Of a DNA stretch of 64,000 bases, positions 8,166 to 16,462 are shown in pieces. The notes under the pieces are model-generated. The model saw nothing but the letters and a program-made list of their open reading frames with translations. It was not told the origin of the DNA and did not search any database. Positions within the stretch are counted from its first letter, which is position 1. Every line of letters begins with the position of its first letter. Source of the stretch: Bradyrhizobium sp. RD5-C2 (GTDB taxonomy: Bacteria; Pseudomonadota; Alphaproteobacteria; Rhizobiales; Xanthobacteraceae); assembly GCF_019972155.1 (NCBI RefSeq), contig NZ_BOVL01000012.1, forward strand, positions 442,007 to 506,006. Direction: 5' to 3'. Position numbers and translations under genes: made by a program.

Positions 8166-9749
8166 TCATCTCCTCTGGAATTCCGGCGACATCAGCAGCA
8201 GCGCCAGCGCCTGCTGCCGCGATTCCGCGCGCTCGATGGAGCGCCGCGTCTCGACCGAAGCGGCGTCCGCCGCGATCAGCTCGAGCAGGTCGCGCGGGTC
8301 GAACCGGTCGGCGAGCTGGGAGCCAAGCTGCGCCGAGATGTCGAGCCTGAGCTTGATGCCTTCGGGCGCGGCCCAGGCCGCCGCGGTATCCGGGAAACCG
8401 TTCGGCCCGGCTGGCGACCACAGCGGCTGGCCGAGCAAATTGAGACCATTGAGATAGCGGCCCGGATCCTCCGGATTGCGCGCCAGCAGACGGCCGGAGG
8501 CGAGCAGGAATTCGTAAGGTGAGCGCATCTTCGTCAGCGGCGCCTGCCACGCCTCGTTGGACTGGATGAGCGCGGTGGCCAGCGCCCTGAGATCGCCGTC
8601 GGTTTTGGTGAAGGTGTCCTGCAGCTTCGCCACCAGCGCGGGCGGCGGATCGTCGGCAACAAAGTGGCGGGCGAACTTGGTCGCGATGAATTTTGCGGTC
8701 GAGGGATGCCGCGCGATATCCGATAGCACCGCCTCGCCCTGGGCGAGACCGGCCTGCGCGTAGGTCTTGCCCAGCACCTGCTGCGGCCCGGGCTGATGCG
8801 CATTGGCATTGAACACGAAGCTGCCGGGCGCACCGAGCTGGCCGCGGCGGCCGGCAAAAGTCCAGCCGGTGATGACGCGTGCCAGCGACGTGACGTCGTC
8901 CTGGGTGTAGCCGCCGCCGACGCCGAGCGTATGCAGCTCCATGATCTCGCGCGCGAGGTTTTCGTTGAGGCCGCGGTTGCGGTTGATGCCGGCGCGCGAC
9001 TCCGGTCCGAGCGATTGCTGGTTGTCGAGGAAGAACAGCATCGCCGGATGCTGCTCGACGGTCTTCAGCATGTCTGAGAAATGGCCAAGCACATGCGGGC
9101 GGATCGCCTCGCGCTCGAACGAGCCGGCCCACATCCGCGCCAGCGCGCCCTTGTTGGCTGAGATGCAGAAGTGGTTGGACCAGAACACCACGAGCCGCTC
9201 GACGAAACCGCAATCGGCGACCACGCCGCGCTGCAGCCGCGCCAGTGCCTCGGCGCGGAACGTCTTCTGAATGATGTTGAGCGGCTGCGCCGGCGGCTTG
9301 GGCGGACCGGCCACCGTCTGCATCGTCGGAGGCTGCATCGTCGCGGACGGCGTCATCGCTGCATTGGCGTTGTCGGCGGGCTGCGGCTGCATCGCCGGAT
9401 CCTTCCCGGCAATCTCCTTCGCGGCAGTCGACAGCGACAGATTGCGCCGCTGCGGCTGCTTCGCGTCGGATCCCTGCGCCGGCGTCTCGCTCGCGCCTTG
9501 CTGCGCGACTTTCGCGGCGTTGCGCGCCTGCTGGATCTCGAACTGATAGTCGAACACCTGCTTGCCGAGCTCCGGGGTCGAAAGCAGGCCCGGCACTTCG
9601 AGCAGCGCGCCGTTCGGACGCGCCAGCTCCGTCAGCACGAAACCGCGCGGATCGGAGGCCGCGTTGATGAAGTCGCCGGCCGCCCCGCCGCGGGCGCCAA
9701 ATCCAAACCGGTTGAGGGCAATCAGCGCGGCTTGCGAATCACGGGCCAT
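8166..9749 (-). CDS. DUF1800 family protein
   Basis: A 527-residue protein matching DUF1800: an N-terminal ALNRFGFGARGG, a central VFWSNHFCISANKGALA, and RGLNENLAREIMELHTLGV, followed by a segment with GWTF. A low-complexity Ala/Gln/Pro insert (about residues 95-150) interrupts the N-terminal half. No classical signal peptide is visible, unlike its DUF1501 partner. The pair is read as one operon (two-base gap) and probably works together at or beyond the inner membrane. No enzymatic activity is established for the family. Confidence 0.85.
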   Translation of the reverse strand: MARDSQAALIALNRFGFGARGGAAGDFINAASDPRGFVLTELARPNGALLEVPGLLSTPELGKQVFDYQFEIQQARNAAKVAQQGASETPAQGSDAKQPQRRNLSLSTAAKEIAGKDPAMQPQPADNANAAMTPSATMQPPTMQTVAGPPKPPAQPLNIIQKTFRAEALARLQRGVVADCGFVERLVVFWSNHFCISANKGALARMWAGSFEREAIRPHVLGHFSDMLKTVEQHPAMLFFLDNQQSLGPESRAGINRNRGLNENLAREIMELHTLGVGGGYTQDDVTSLARVITGWTFAGRRGQLGAPGSFVFNANAHQPGPQQVLGKTYAQAGLAQGEAVLSDIARHPSTAKFIATKFARHFVADDPPPALVAKLQDTFTKTDGDLRALATALIQSNEAWQAPLTKMRSPYEFLLASGRLLARNPEDPGRYLNGLNLLGQPLWSPAGPNGFPDTAAAWAAPEGIKLRLDISAQLGSQLADRFDPRDLLELIAADAASVETRRSIERAESRQQALALLLMSPEFQRR

Positions 9750-9865
9750 CAGAATTCCCTTAAACGATTCCCTTGACCGTCTATCCCGGCTATATCTGTT
9801 GCCCGGCATCATAGCGCGGCCCGGGATGAACCCGAGATTAATTCACGCATTAAATCGCGGTTAGA

Positions 9866-10081
9866 ATGGACCTCTCTTCACACGATCGTTCCGAACAAGC
9901 CTCACCGCGCCGGCTTGCCTGCACGGCCTGCGGCAGCGAATTTTCCTGCTCGCTCACGGGATCGTGCTGGTGTTCCGACGAAAGCTTCCGTCTGCCGATG
10001 CCGGCCGATGGCGGCGACTGCCTCTGCCCCACCTGCCTGCGGAGACTGGCGGAACAGCAAGCCGCGGCGAGCGCCACGTGA
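9866..10081 (+). CDS. Cysteine-rich CWC family protein
   Basis: A 71-residue protein with eight cysteines: C19-x2-C22, C28, the diagnostic Cys-Trp-Cys (34-36), then C52-x-C54-x2-C57. The layout matches the Cys-rich CWC family, which probably binds zinc. Its stop codon overlaps the GTG start of the next gene by four bases (GTGA), so the two are translationally coupled. Function is unknown. Confidence 0.82.
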   Translation: MDLSSHDRSEQASPRRLACTACGSEFSCSLTGSCWCSDESFRLPMPADGGDCLCPTCLRRLAEQQAAASAT

Positions 10082-10752
10082 ACGCACCCTGGACCGTTGA
10101 CGCCGTCCTGCTCGACATGGACGGCACGCTGCTCGACACCGAGAAAGTCTACTTCGACAGCCTGGTCACGGCGCTGAATGCATGTGGCTACACCGACGGC
10201 GTCGTCGCGCTGTGCCATTCCATGGTCGGCCTCCCCGGCCCGGTCTGCGAAGCGATGCTGCGCGATCACTACGGCGCGGCGTTTCCGCTCGAGGAGGTCA
10301 ATCGCGCCTTCATCGTCACCCGCGATCGCATGTTTGACGCCGGCCTGCCGCTCAAGCCCGGCACACTCGCGCTGCTCGACGGCCTTGCCGCCGCCAACTG
10401 CCGGACCGCGATCGTGACCTCGTCATCCCGCCGCACGGCCGAGCGCCATCTCACCCTCGCCGGCATCCGCAATCGCTTCGAGACGCTGCTGACGCTCGAT
10501 GACGTGACCCACGGAAAGCCGGACCCGGAGCTCTATCTGAAGGCGGCCGCGCAGCTCGGCGTGACGCCGCCGGTCTGCATCGCGGTGGAAGATTCCAACC
10601 ACGGCGTCACGGCCGCCCACACCGCCGGCGCGATCACGCTGATGGTGCCCGACATGGCACCGCCGACCGACGCGACGCGCGCGAAATGCGCAGCCGTGCT
10701 GCCGGACCTCAACGCGGTGCTGGCACTGCTGCAGGCGCGCGGCGCGCTTTAG
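10078..10752 (+). CDS. HAD superfamily phosphatase (beta-phosphoglucomutase-like)
   Basis: A 224-residue HAD hydrolase. Motif I is LLDMDGTLLDT with nucleophile Asp13 and acid/base Asp15. Motif II is the serine/threonine of IVTSSSRR, motif III the lysine of HGKPDPELY, and motif IV the acidic pair in VEDSNHGV. A helical cap lies between motifs I and II, as in the PGMB/DOG1 subgroup that acts on sugar phosphates. The GTG start at 10078 is chosen because it overlaps the upstream stop (GTGA) and sits just before the first strand. Substrate is unknown. Confidence 0.87.
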   Translation: MNAPWTVDAVLLDMDGTLLDTEKVYFDSLVTALNACGYTDGVVALCHSMVGLPGPVCEAMLRDHYGAAFPLEEVNRAFIVTRDRMFDAGLPLKPGTLALLDGLAAANCRTAIVTSSSRRTAERHLTLAGIRNRFETLLTLDDVTHGKPDPELYLKAAAQLGVTPPVCIAVEDSNHGVTAAHTAGAITLMVPDMAPPTDATRAKCAAVLPDLNAVLALLQARGAL

Positions 10753-10753
10753 C

Positions 10754-10785
10754 CGTCATTGCGAGCGAAGCGAAGCAATCCATCG
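10754..10785. repeat. Half copy of palindromic repeat family 2
   Basis: The first arm of the palindrome found whole at 13183-13268 (CGTCATTGCGAGCGAAGCG and onward) occurs here directly after the HAD stop codon, followed by a similar core (CCGCATATGCGGA) but without the returning arm. The missing half and the unusual gene just downstream suggest the repeat was split or eroded. Confidence 0.7.
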
Positions 10786-10880
10786 TCCCGCATATGCGGA
10801 GCGATCGTGAGTGTGCATCTTGGCCTCAATTGCGTTACGGTTCAGATGCAGCGGGATAACCTTCGACTTTCGACCACGCC

Positions 10881-11636
10881 TTGCATGTGAGCGACATTTC
10901 GATGATCAAACGCGGCCTATCAGTCTTCGATCCGCCTAACGACCTGCTCGACACCTCTGGGGTGACGCCCAAGCTGGGTGAAGGCGAGCTCGTTCTCTGG
11001 GTTGGCACGCCGGGATGGCTCAGCAGCTTCTTCTGCACAGCCTCATTTGTAACAGCGGGCGCTCTCGTTTTGGCGCTTATCGCCTACCACGGGATTTATT
11101 CACTAACGCCAGAACAATATGCCATTGAAGGGCTCGTCAGGAAGCGGTGGATAGTTGTCGATGCATTGGTCTTTTTTGCTTTCATACCTCAACTGATAGC
11201 GCTGCGCATGGGCGGCGCTTTTGTCTACATTCTCACAACAAAGCGAATGATGGTCAGAGTAGACCAGACAAGATTACTCGTCAGATTATTCAGGTACTTC
11301 AAAAGCGTCGTAGATGCGGATGGCTTCGCCGCATATGATTTGAGATACCTCAACGGTGCCCGCGTCTATGCCGGCTTGTGGAGCTACGGAAATGTGAGCG
11401 TCCGGTACACCGTCGGCTCATTAGGCGAAGTCAGGGGCGACTTGAGCACATATGATTCCAAACCATTCTTCTTTCGTGACCGCCGGTACGTAAAGGTATT
11501 CTACCGCAAGCTTGCCTGCTTTCATTTGGCCGAGACGTTTTGCAACGTGTACTTCGGGATCAAGGATGTGGGCAGGCTTGGTGATGTTTTGAATGATCAA
11601 TGCGCGGCTCGTCTTGGGCGCATCGCTCCCCGGTAA
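10881..11636 (+). CDS. Hypothetical two- or three-span membrane protein with a PH-like region
   Basis: A 251-residue protein, visibly less GC-rich than its neighbours. After a polar N-terminus with GEGELVLWVGTPG, two hydrophobic helices lie near residues 50-70 and 92-112. The middle then reads FVYILTTKRMMVRVDQTR, which resembles the start of a bacterial PH-like domain (the T-x-x-R segment that follows two helices in such proteins). The remainder is soluble and aromatic-rich. An internal ATG at 10902 is an alternative start. Family assignment is tentative. It sits just after a truncated repeat, compatible with acquisition by transfer. Confidence 0.6.
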   Translation: MHVSDISMIKRGLSVFDPPNDLLDTSGVTPKLGEGELVLWVGTPGWLSSFFCTASFVTAGALVLALIAYHGIYSLTPEQYAIEGLVRKRWIVVDALVFFAFIPQLIALRMGGAFVYILTTKRMMVRVDQTRLLVRLFRYFKSVVDADGFAAYDLRYLNGARVYAGLWSYGNVSVRYTVGSLGEVRGDLSTYDSKPFFFRDRRYVKVFYRKLACFHLAETFCNVYFGIKDVGRLGDVLNDQCAARLGRIAPR

Positions 11637-11683
11637 CCTTAGCGAGACCGAACGTCAAACGACGAAAAGCGCGGTAGCCAATC

Positions 11684-12280
11684 CTAACTCCGTCTACGCC
11701 CCAACTTCCCCATCGCCGTCTCGATCAGCATGCGGGCAGCCTCACCGGCGGTTTCCATGTAGCTCGCGTCGCGATGCAGCAGCACGACGGCGAACGAGCC
11801 GTCCAGCAGCAGCAGGATTTGCCGCGCCAGCTTGAGCGGATCGGCGATGCCCTGCTCTGCGAAGGTCGCGCGCAGCCAGTCCTCGAACTTCTTCTTGTGC
11901 GCGGCGCCGATCCGGATCGCGGGATGCCCGGGCATGTTGGCGAGCTCGGCCGAGGTGCGCAGGAAGCCGCAGCCCTTCCATTTCGGATGCCGCGCCGAGC
12001 GCGCGAGGTTCTTGAAGATCGCGTCGACCTTCGCCGGCAGCCCGCCCTCGGCCTCCGCGAACCATTTGCGGAACAGCGCGAGATTGGGCTGGTCGCGTGC
12101 GGCAAGATAGGCGGCGACCAAATCGTCCTTGCTCTTGAAGTGATAATACAGCGTGCGCTTGGTGAGTCCGGCCTTGGCGGCGACCTCGTCGACGCTGACG
12201 CGGCGGATTCCTTCACTGTAGAACAGCGAATTCGCCGCCTGGACGATGCGCTCGCGGGTGGGCTCGGAGGGTCTGGGCAT
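11684..12280 (-). CDS. TetR family transcriptional regulator
   Basis: A 198-residue repressor-type protein. Residues 9-55 form the TetR helix-turn-helix: TRERIVQAANSLFYSEGIRR followed by VSVDEVAAKAGLTKRTLYYHFKSK, with the YYHF signature. The C-terminal ligand domain carries a GCGFLRTSAEL stretch and a helix ending in the LLDGSFAVVLL segment, as in AcrR-like regulators. It is divergent from an enoyl-CoA hydratase gene, and a near-perfect palindrome lies nine bases from its start. It likely represses itself and the hydratase; the inducing ligand is unknown. Confidence 0.9.
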   Translation of the reverse strand: MPRPSEPTRERIVQAANSLFYSEGIRRVSVDEVAAKAGLTKRTLYYHFKSKDDLVAAYLAARDQPNLALFRKWFAEAEGGLPAKVDAIFKNLARSARHPKWKGCGFLRTSAELANMPGHPAIRIGAAHKKKFEDWLRATFAEQGIADPLKLARQILLLLDGSFAVVLLHRDASYMETAGEAARMLIETAMGKLGRRRS

Positions 12281-12288
12281 CCATCGTA

Positions 12289-12312
12289 TGTATACTCACC
12301 AGTGAATATACA
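12289..12312. promoter_or_regulatory. Probable TetR operator between divergent genes
   Basis: TGTATACTCAC (12289-12299) and GTGAATATACA (12302-12312) are reverse complements except for one position, separated by CA. The AT-rich palindrome stands out in GC-rich surroundings, lies directly upstream of the TetR start codon, and overlaps the zone where both divergent promoters must be. It is the natural target for the adjacent regulator. Confidence 0.78.
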
Positions 12313-12370
12313 CAAATTCCGCGAGCCTCTAGGGTCGGTCCCACGAAACACCCATGCCGGAGACTGCACC

Positions 12371-13162
12371 ATGCCCGCCCCCATCCTGCTCGCCATCGAC
12401 GACGGGATCGCCCTGGTCACCCTGAACCGCCCCGCGCAGCTCAACGCGCTCAATTACCAGCTGATCGATCAGCTGATGGCGGCGCTCGACCGCATCGAGG
12501 GCGACGCCGGCGTGCGCGCCGTGATCCTGACCGGCGCCGGCGAACGCGCCTTTTCGGCGGGCGCCGACATCAAGGAGTTTTCCGAGAGCGTCAAACAGGG
12601 CGCGGCCGTCGCGGTCCGCGACTTCGTCCGCCGCGGCCAGGCCATGACCGCGCGGCTGGAGGCGTTCAAGAAGCCCGTCATCGCCGCGGTCAACGGGCTC
12701 GCCTTCGGCGGCGGCTGCGAGATCACGGAGGCGGTGCATCTCGCCATCGCCAGCGACCGTGCGCTGTTTGCAAAACCCGAGATCAAGCTCGGCATGCCCC
12801 CGACCTTCGGCGGCACACAGCGGCTGCCGCGGCTGGCGGGGCGCAAGCGCGCCCTAGAGCTGCTGCTATCAGGCGATCCGTTCCCGCCCGAGCACGCGCG
12901 CGAGATCGGCCTCGTCAACCGGCTCGTGCCGCACGATCAGTTGCTGACCGCCGCGCGCGAACTCGCCGGCCGCATCACCAGGCATTCGCCTGATGCGGTC
13001 GCCGGCACCATCACCGCGGTGACGCGCGGGCTCAACATGCCGATTGCCGAGGGCCTGCTGGTCGAGAGCGAGCAGTTCGGCGCGCTGGTGCCGAGCCACG
13101 ATCTCGCCGAGGGGCTCGTGGCGTGGAAGGAGCGGCGACCGGCGAGGTATCTCGGGGCGTGA
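12371..13162 (+). CDS. Enoyl-CoA hydratase/isomerase (crotonase family)
   Basis: A 263-residue crotonase-fold enzyme that adds water to trans-2-enoyl-CoA thioesters. The oxyanion-hole segments are FSAGADIKEF and AVNGLAFGGGCE, and both catalytic glutamates of true hydratases are present: one in GGGCE and one in AKPEIKLG. The TFGGTQRLPR segment is also typical. The 5' leader carries the palindromic operator shared with the divergent TetR gene, so expression is probably derepressed by an acyl or aromatic ligand. Physiological substrate is not readable. Confidence 0.9.
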   Translation: MPAPILLAIDDGIALVTLNRPAQLNALNYQLIDQLMAALDRIEGDAGVRAVILTGAGERAFSAGADIKEFSESVKQGAAVAVRDFVRRGQAMTARLEAFKKPVIAAVNGLAFGGGCEITEAVHLAIASDRALFAKPEIKLGMPPTFGGTQRLPRLAGRKRALELLLSGDPFPPEHAREIGLVNRLVPHDQLLTAARELAGRITRHSPDAVAGTITAVTRGLNMPIAEGLLVESEQFGALVPSHDLAEGLVAWKERRPARYLGA

Positions 13163-13182
13163 AAACCCGCTAGCGCTACATT

Positions 13183-13268
13183 CGTCATTGCGAGCGAAGC
13201 GAAGCAATCCATCGACCCGCATGCGCGGAAAGATGGATTGCTTCGTCGCTTCGCTCCTCGCAATGACG
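13183..13268. repeat. Palindromic intergenic repeat, family 2 (full copy)
   Basis: The sequence opens CGTCATTGCGAGCGAAGCG and closes with the reverse complement of that arm, so the element can fold into one long cruciform with a short core. It separates two convergent genes. A half copy lies at 10754. Confidence 0.85.
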
Positions 13269-13281
13269 GCGAGACTGCGCC

Positions 13282-13989
13282 CTACCGCACCACCGCCGCG
13301 GTCTGTCCGAACAGCAGCTTGCGCTCTTCCTCGGTGCGGATCGCGGGCTGGCCGAAATTCGGGTTGACCTCCTTCGCCTTGGCATAGGCGCGCTCGGTCG
13401 CCGGGCGCTTGCCGATGGTCTCCAGCCAGCGCTTCAGATGCGGGAAGTCGTCGATCTCCTGGCCCTGGTTCTTGTAGGGCACCACCCAGGGATAGCTCGC
13501 CATGTCGGCGATCGAATAGTCGCCGGCGATGAATTCGCGGTCGGCGAGCCGCTTGTTGAGCACGCCGTAGAGCCGGTTGGTCTCGTTGACATAGCGGTCG
13601 ATCGCGTAAGGCAGCTTCTCGACCGCGTAGTTGCGGAAGTGATGGTTCTGCCCGGCCATCGGCCCGAGCCCGCCCATCTGCCAGAACGTCCACTGGATCG
13701 CGTCATAGCGGCCGTAGAGATCCTCGGGCAGGAATTTTCCGGTCTTCTCGGCGAGATAGAGCAGGATCGCACCGGACTCGAACAGAGAGATCGGCTTGCC
13801 ACCGCCCTTCGGCGCGTGATCGACGATCGCCGGAATGCGGTTGTTAGGCGCGACTTGCAGGAAGTCCGGCCTGAACTGATCGCCCTTGCCGATATTCACC
13901 GGGAAAACCTTGTATTCCAGTCCGGTCTCTTCGAGGAACATCGTGATCTTGTGGCCGTTCGGCGTGGACCAGTAGTGGAGATCGATCAT
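13282..13989 (-). CDS. Glutathione S-transferase, YfcG/YghU-like (nu class)
   Basis: A 235-residue GST. The N-terminal domain starts DLHYWSTPNGHKITMFLEE, in which the Thr-Pro-Asn-Gly-x-Lys segment is the hallmark of the YfcG/YghU disulfide-bond reductases that bind two glutathiones and lack the usual tyrosine or cysteine. The APNNRIPAIVD cis-proline turn and the LFESGAILLYLAEK glutathione site follow. The C-terminal domain contains FIAGDYSIADMASYPW. It likely reduces disulfides or peroxides in the cytoplasm. The ATG at 13989 is directly before the first strand. Confidence 0.88.
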   Translation of the reverse strand: MIDLHYWSTPNGHKITMFLEETGLEYKVFPVNIGKGDQFRPDFLQVAPNNRIPAIVDHAPKGGGKPISLFESGAILLYLAEKTGKFLPEDLYGRYDAIQWTFWQMGGLGPMAGQNHHFRNYAVEKLPYAIDRYVNETNRLYGVLNKRLADREFIAGDYSIADMASYPWVVPYKNQGQEIDDFPHLKRWLETIGKRPATERAYAKAKEVNPNFGQPAIRTEEERKLLFGQTAAVVR

Positions 13990-14209
13990 GGGCGAGATCC
14001 TGCATTTCCAGGGATTGCTGACGCATCGGCGAGAAAGATGCGAATGCATGGAGTTGGGCGCATAACCGCACCCAAGTCAATGGCGGCGCATTGCGCCGCG
14101 CGCGAATGTGATCTGCAAACGACGCAAGCGCCCGATTGAGCTGCGTCCCGATAGCACCTAGGCTCCGTACCGTTCGCATCGAATAATTTTCGAAACTTGG
14201 GGGATAATA

Positions 14210-15325
14210 ATGACACGGGATTTGGCACGACGTGATTTCCTGAAAGGCTCGGCGGCGATCGCCGGTGCCGCCGCCGCGGGCGCATTCTCCTGCGTCGAGA
14301 TCGCAAGCGCCGCGCCGATCGAGGTGCCAACCGTCGACAAGCTGTCGATCCGCGTGCTGGTCGATTCCAGCTTCGACGCCTTCTTCAAGCCGAAACAGGC
14401 TAACGGCGTCTCGATCGCGCCGGCAGTGCGCGGCGCCGATTTCCGCAAATCGTTGCACAATGAATGGGGACTGTCGCTGTGGCTGGAATCGGAGGCCGCC
14501 GGCAGCCGGCGCAGCCTGATGCTCGACTACGGCTACACGCCCGAGGTGCTGCTCAACAACATGGAGCTGGTCGGCGTCGATCCCGCCAAGCTCGACGCGC
14601 TGATCGTGAGCCATGGGCACTACGACCATTTCGGCGGCCTCAGCGGCTTCCTCGACAAATTCCGCGACAGACTGCCGGCCGACGTGAAACTCTATGCCGG
14701 CGGCGAGGACAATTTCTGCCACCGCGTCAGCGCGACGCCGACCAAGGGCCAGTTCGCCGATTTCGGCACGCTGGATCGCCGCCAGCTCGCCGCACAGCGC
14801 GTCACCACGGTGCTGTGCGAGACCCCGACCGTGATCGCGGGCCACGCCTTCACGACCGGCAAGATCACCCGCCGCAGCATCGAGCGCGTGCTGCCGCAGA
14901 CCTGGGTCGAGTTCGGCATGAAGGACGGGCTCGGTTGCAACGCCAGTCACTATCTGCCGGCCGAGATGGAGGGCAAGATCGTGCCCGACGAGCACATCCA
15001 CGAGCACGCGACCTGCTTCAATTTGAAGGATTTCGGCCTGGTCGTGATCTCGTCCTGTGGCCATGTCGGCATCGTCAATTCGGTCAAGCAGGCGCAGGAA
15101 GTCTCCGGCATCCAGAAGGTGCACGCGATCGTCGGCGGCTTCCATCTCGGACCGGCGCCGAAGGACTACCTCACCGAGGTCGTCGCCGAGATCAAGAAGC
15201 TCGACCCCGACGTGCTGATCCCGATGCATTGCTCCGGGCTCAACTTCGTGCAGGAGGCGACCGCGCAGATGGGCGACAAGGTGCTGGTCACGACAACCGG
15301 CAGCCGCCTCTCCTTCGGCATATGA
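14210..15325 (+). CDS. Tat-exported metallo-beta-lactamase-fold hydrolase
   Basis: A 371-residue protein with a twin-arginine leader (ARRDFLKG, residues 6-13, then an Ala-rich core). The dinuclear metal site is visible as SHGHYDHFGG: His135, His137, Asp139, His140. A later SSCGHVGIVN supplies another metal histidine. The layout resembles the dihydropteridine-pyrophosphate/RFA-P-synthase-like branch of the fold. Its TGA overlaps the ATG of the SCO gene by four bases, so the two are coupled and probably act together in the periplasm. The substrate is not known. Confidence 0.85.
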   Translation: MTRDLARRDFLKGSAAIAGAAAAGAFSCVEIASAAPIEVPTVDKLSIRVLVDSSFDAFFKPKQANGVSIAPAVRGADFRKSLHNEWGLSLWLESEAAGSRRSLMLDYGYTPEVLLNNMELVGVDPAKLDALIVSHGHYDHFGGLSGFLDKFRDRLPADVKLYAGGEDNFCHRVSATPTKGQFADFGTLDRRQLAAQRVTTVLCETPTVIAGHAFTTGKITRRSIERVLPQTWVEFGMKDGLGCNASHYLPAEMEGKIVPDEHIHEHATCFNLKDFGLVVISSCGHVGIVNSVKQAQEVSGIQKVHAIVGGFHLGPAPKDYLTEVVAEIKKLDPDVLIPMHCSGLNFVQEATAQMGDKVLVTTTGSRLSFGI

Positions 15326-15957
15326 ACCGACCGATCCTGCGCGTTATTGCATGCGCCGGCGCCGGCCTGTGGCTGGCGCTGGCGTCCGCGCTGGCCGGCG
15401 ATGCGCCTCAGCAATCGACGCGTTCCGCCGCCGACATCATGGACATCCTGATGTGGAACAGGGAGCCGGTCGGCGGGCCGTTCGCGCTGACCGATCAGGC
15501 CGGCCATGCGCGCACCGACAAGGAATTCCGCGGCAAGCTGATGCTGGTCTATTTCGGCTTCACCTATTGCCCCGACGTCTGTCCGACCGATCTGCAGGCG
15601 ATCGCGCTCGCACTCGACAAGCTCGGCCCCGACGGCGATCAGGTGCAACCGATCTTCATCACGGTCGATCCCGAGCGCGACACCGCAGCCCACCTCGCCG
15701 AGTACGTGCCGCTGTTTCACCCGCGGCTGATCGGGCTGACCGGCAGCGATGATGCGATCCGCAAGGTAGCGGATGCCTACAAGGTCTACTATGCCCGCGT
15801 GCCGCTGAAGGATGCCGGCGACTACACCGTCGATCACACCGCCTACATCTATCTGATGGACCGCGACGGCAATTATCTCGGCTTCTTTCCGCCCGGCACC
15901 TCGGCCGACCGCATGGTCGAGATCATCCGGCCGAGGTTAGCGGAGCCGGCGCGCTAA
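15322..15957 (+). CDS. SCO1/SenC family copper-binding thioredoxin-fold protein
   Basis: A 211-residue exported protein (hydrophobic leader to about residue 26). The copper/redox motif is TYCPDVCPT with Cys83 and Cys87, and the distal copper ligand His172 lies in VDHTAYIYL. SCO proteins deliver or reduce copper for cytochrome oxidase CuA, or act in redox defence. No oxidase genes lie near; instead it overlaps the gene of a Tat-exported metallo-hydrolase by ATGA. Confidence 0.9.
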   Translation: MNRPILRVIACAGAGLWLALASALAGDAPQQSTRSAADIMDILMWNREPVGGPFALTDQAGHARTDKEFRGKLMLVYFGFTYCPDVCPTDLQAIALALDKLGPDGDQVQPIFITVDPERDTAAHLAEYVPLFHPRLIGLTGSDDAIRKVADAYKVYYARVPLKDAGDYTVDHTAYIYLMDRDGNYLGFFPPGTSADRMVEIIRPRLAEPAR

Positions 15958-15977
15958 AGCGGCAACGGGACTGCGCC

Positions 15978-16099
15978 CCCTCTGCCGCTTGCGAGGGAGG
16001 GTCGGGGTCGGGGCTCTCTCCGCGAGTCGGAATCTTGATGTGGAAGCACCCCCACCCGCTGCGCTACGCGCGTCGGCCTCCCCCGCAAGCGGGAGAGGC
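15978..16099. repeat. Palindromic intergenic repeat, family 3
   Basis: The segment begins CCTCTGCCGCTTGCGAGGG and ends CCCCGCAAGCGGGAGAGGC, approximate reverse complements, with a GC-rich core including CCCCCACCCGCTGCGCTACG. It separates convergent genes and is of the same general type as the other intergenic palindromes in the window but has its own sequence. Confidence 0.7.
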
Positions 16100-16113
16100 A
16101 AAGAAAGACGGCC

Positions 16114-16347
16114 TCAATGCATCCGCCCATGCGCGCGCAGGAACGTCTCGCCGGTTTCCGTCACCATCACCCGCATGCCCTCGACCGAGGGACGGCGCGC
16201 GACATAGCCGCGGTCGACCGCGTCTTCCCAGATCGTCAGCCGCGGGCATGAGGTGCGCCAGACCTCGAGCACCTCGGCATAGGGCCGCGGCTCGCGCGCC
16301 ACCCATTCCACGAGATCGAGCACCAGGGCGTCCGTGGTTTCTGTCAT
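16114..16347 (-). CDS. Small hypothetical protein (77 aa), winged-helix-like
   Basis: A compact 77-residue protein. The order of helix (ALVLDLVEWVAREP), helix (YAEVLEVWRTSCPRLTIWEDAVDRGYV) and a beta-like stretch ending VMVTETGETFLRAHG resembles a minimal winged helix-turn-helix. That is a shape argument only. It is divergent from the LysR gene downstream. Confidence 0.6.
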   Translation of the reverse strand: MTETTDALVLDLVEWVAREPRPYAEVLEVWRTSCPRLTIWEDAVDRGYVARRPSVEGMRVMVTETGETFLRAHGRMH

Positions 16348-16462
16348 CTGGTCCTCGCTGGGGTCAGCAGGGATTCAAAATCGTCTCCGGTATTTCTGCG
16401 CTGCTTGGCCTCCGCCGGCAAACTGAGTTATCTTGCCCTTGCATCAGTTTTCCTGAGGGTTC

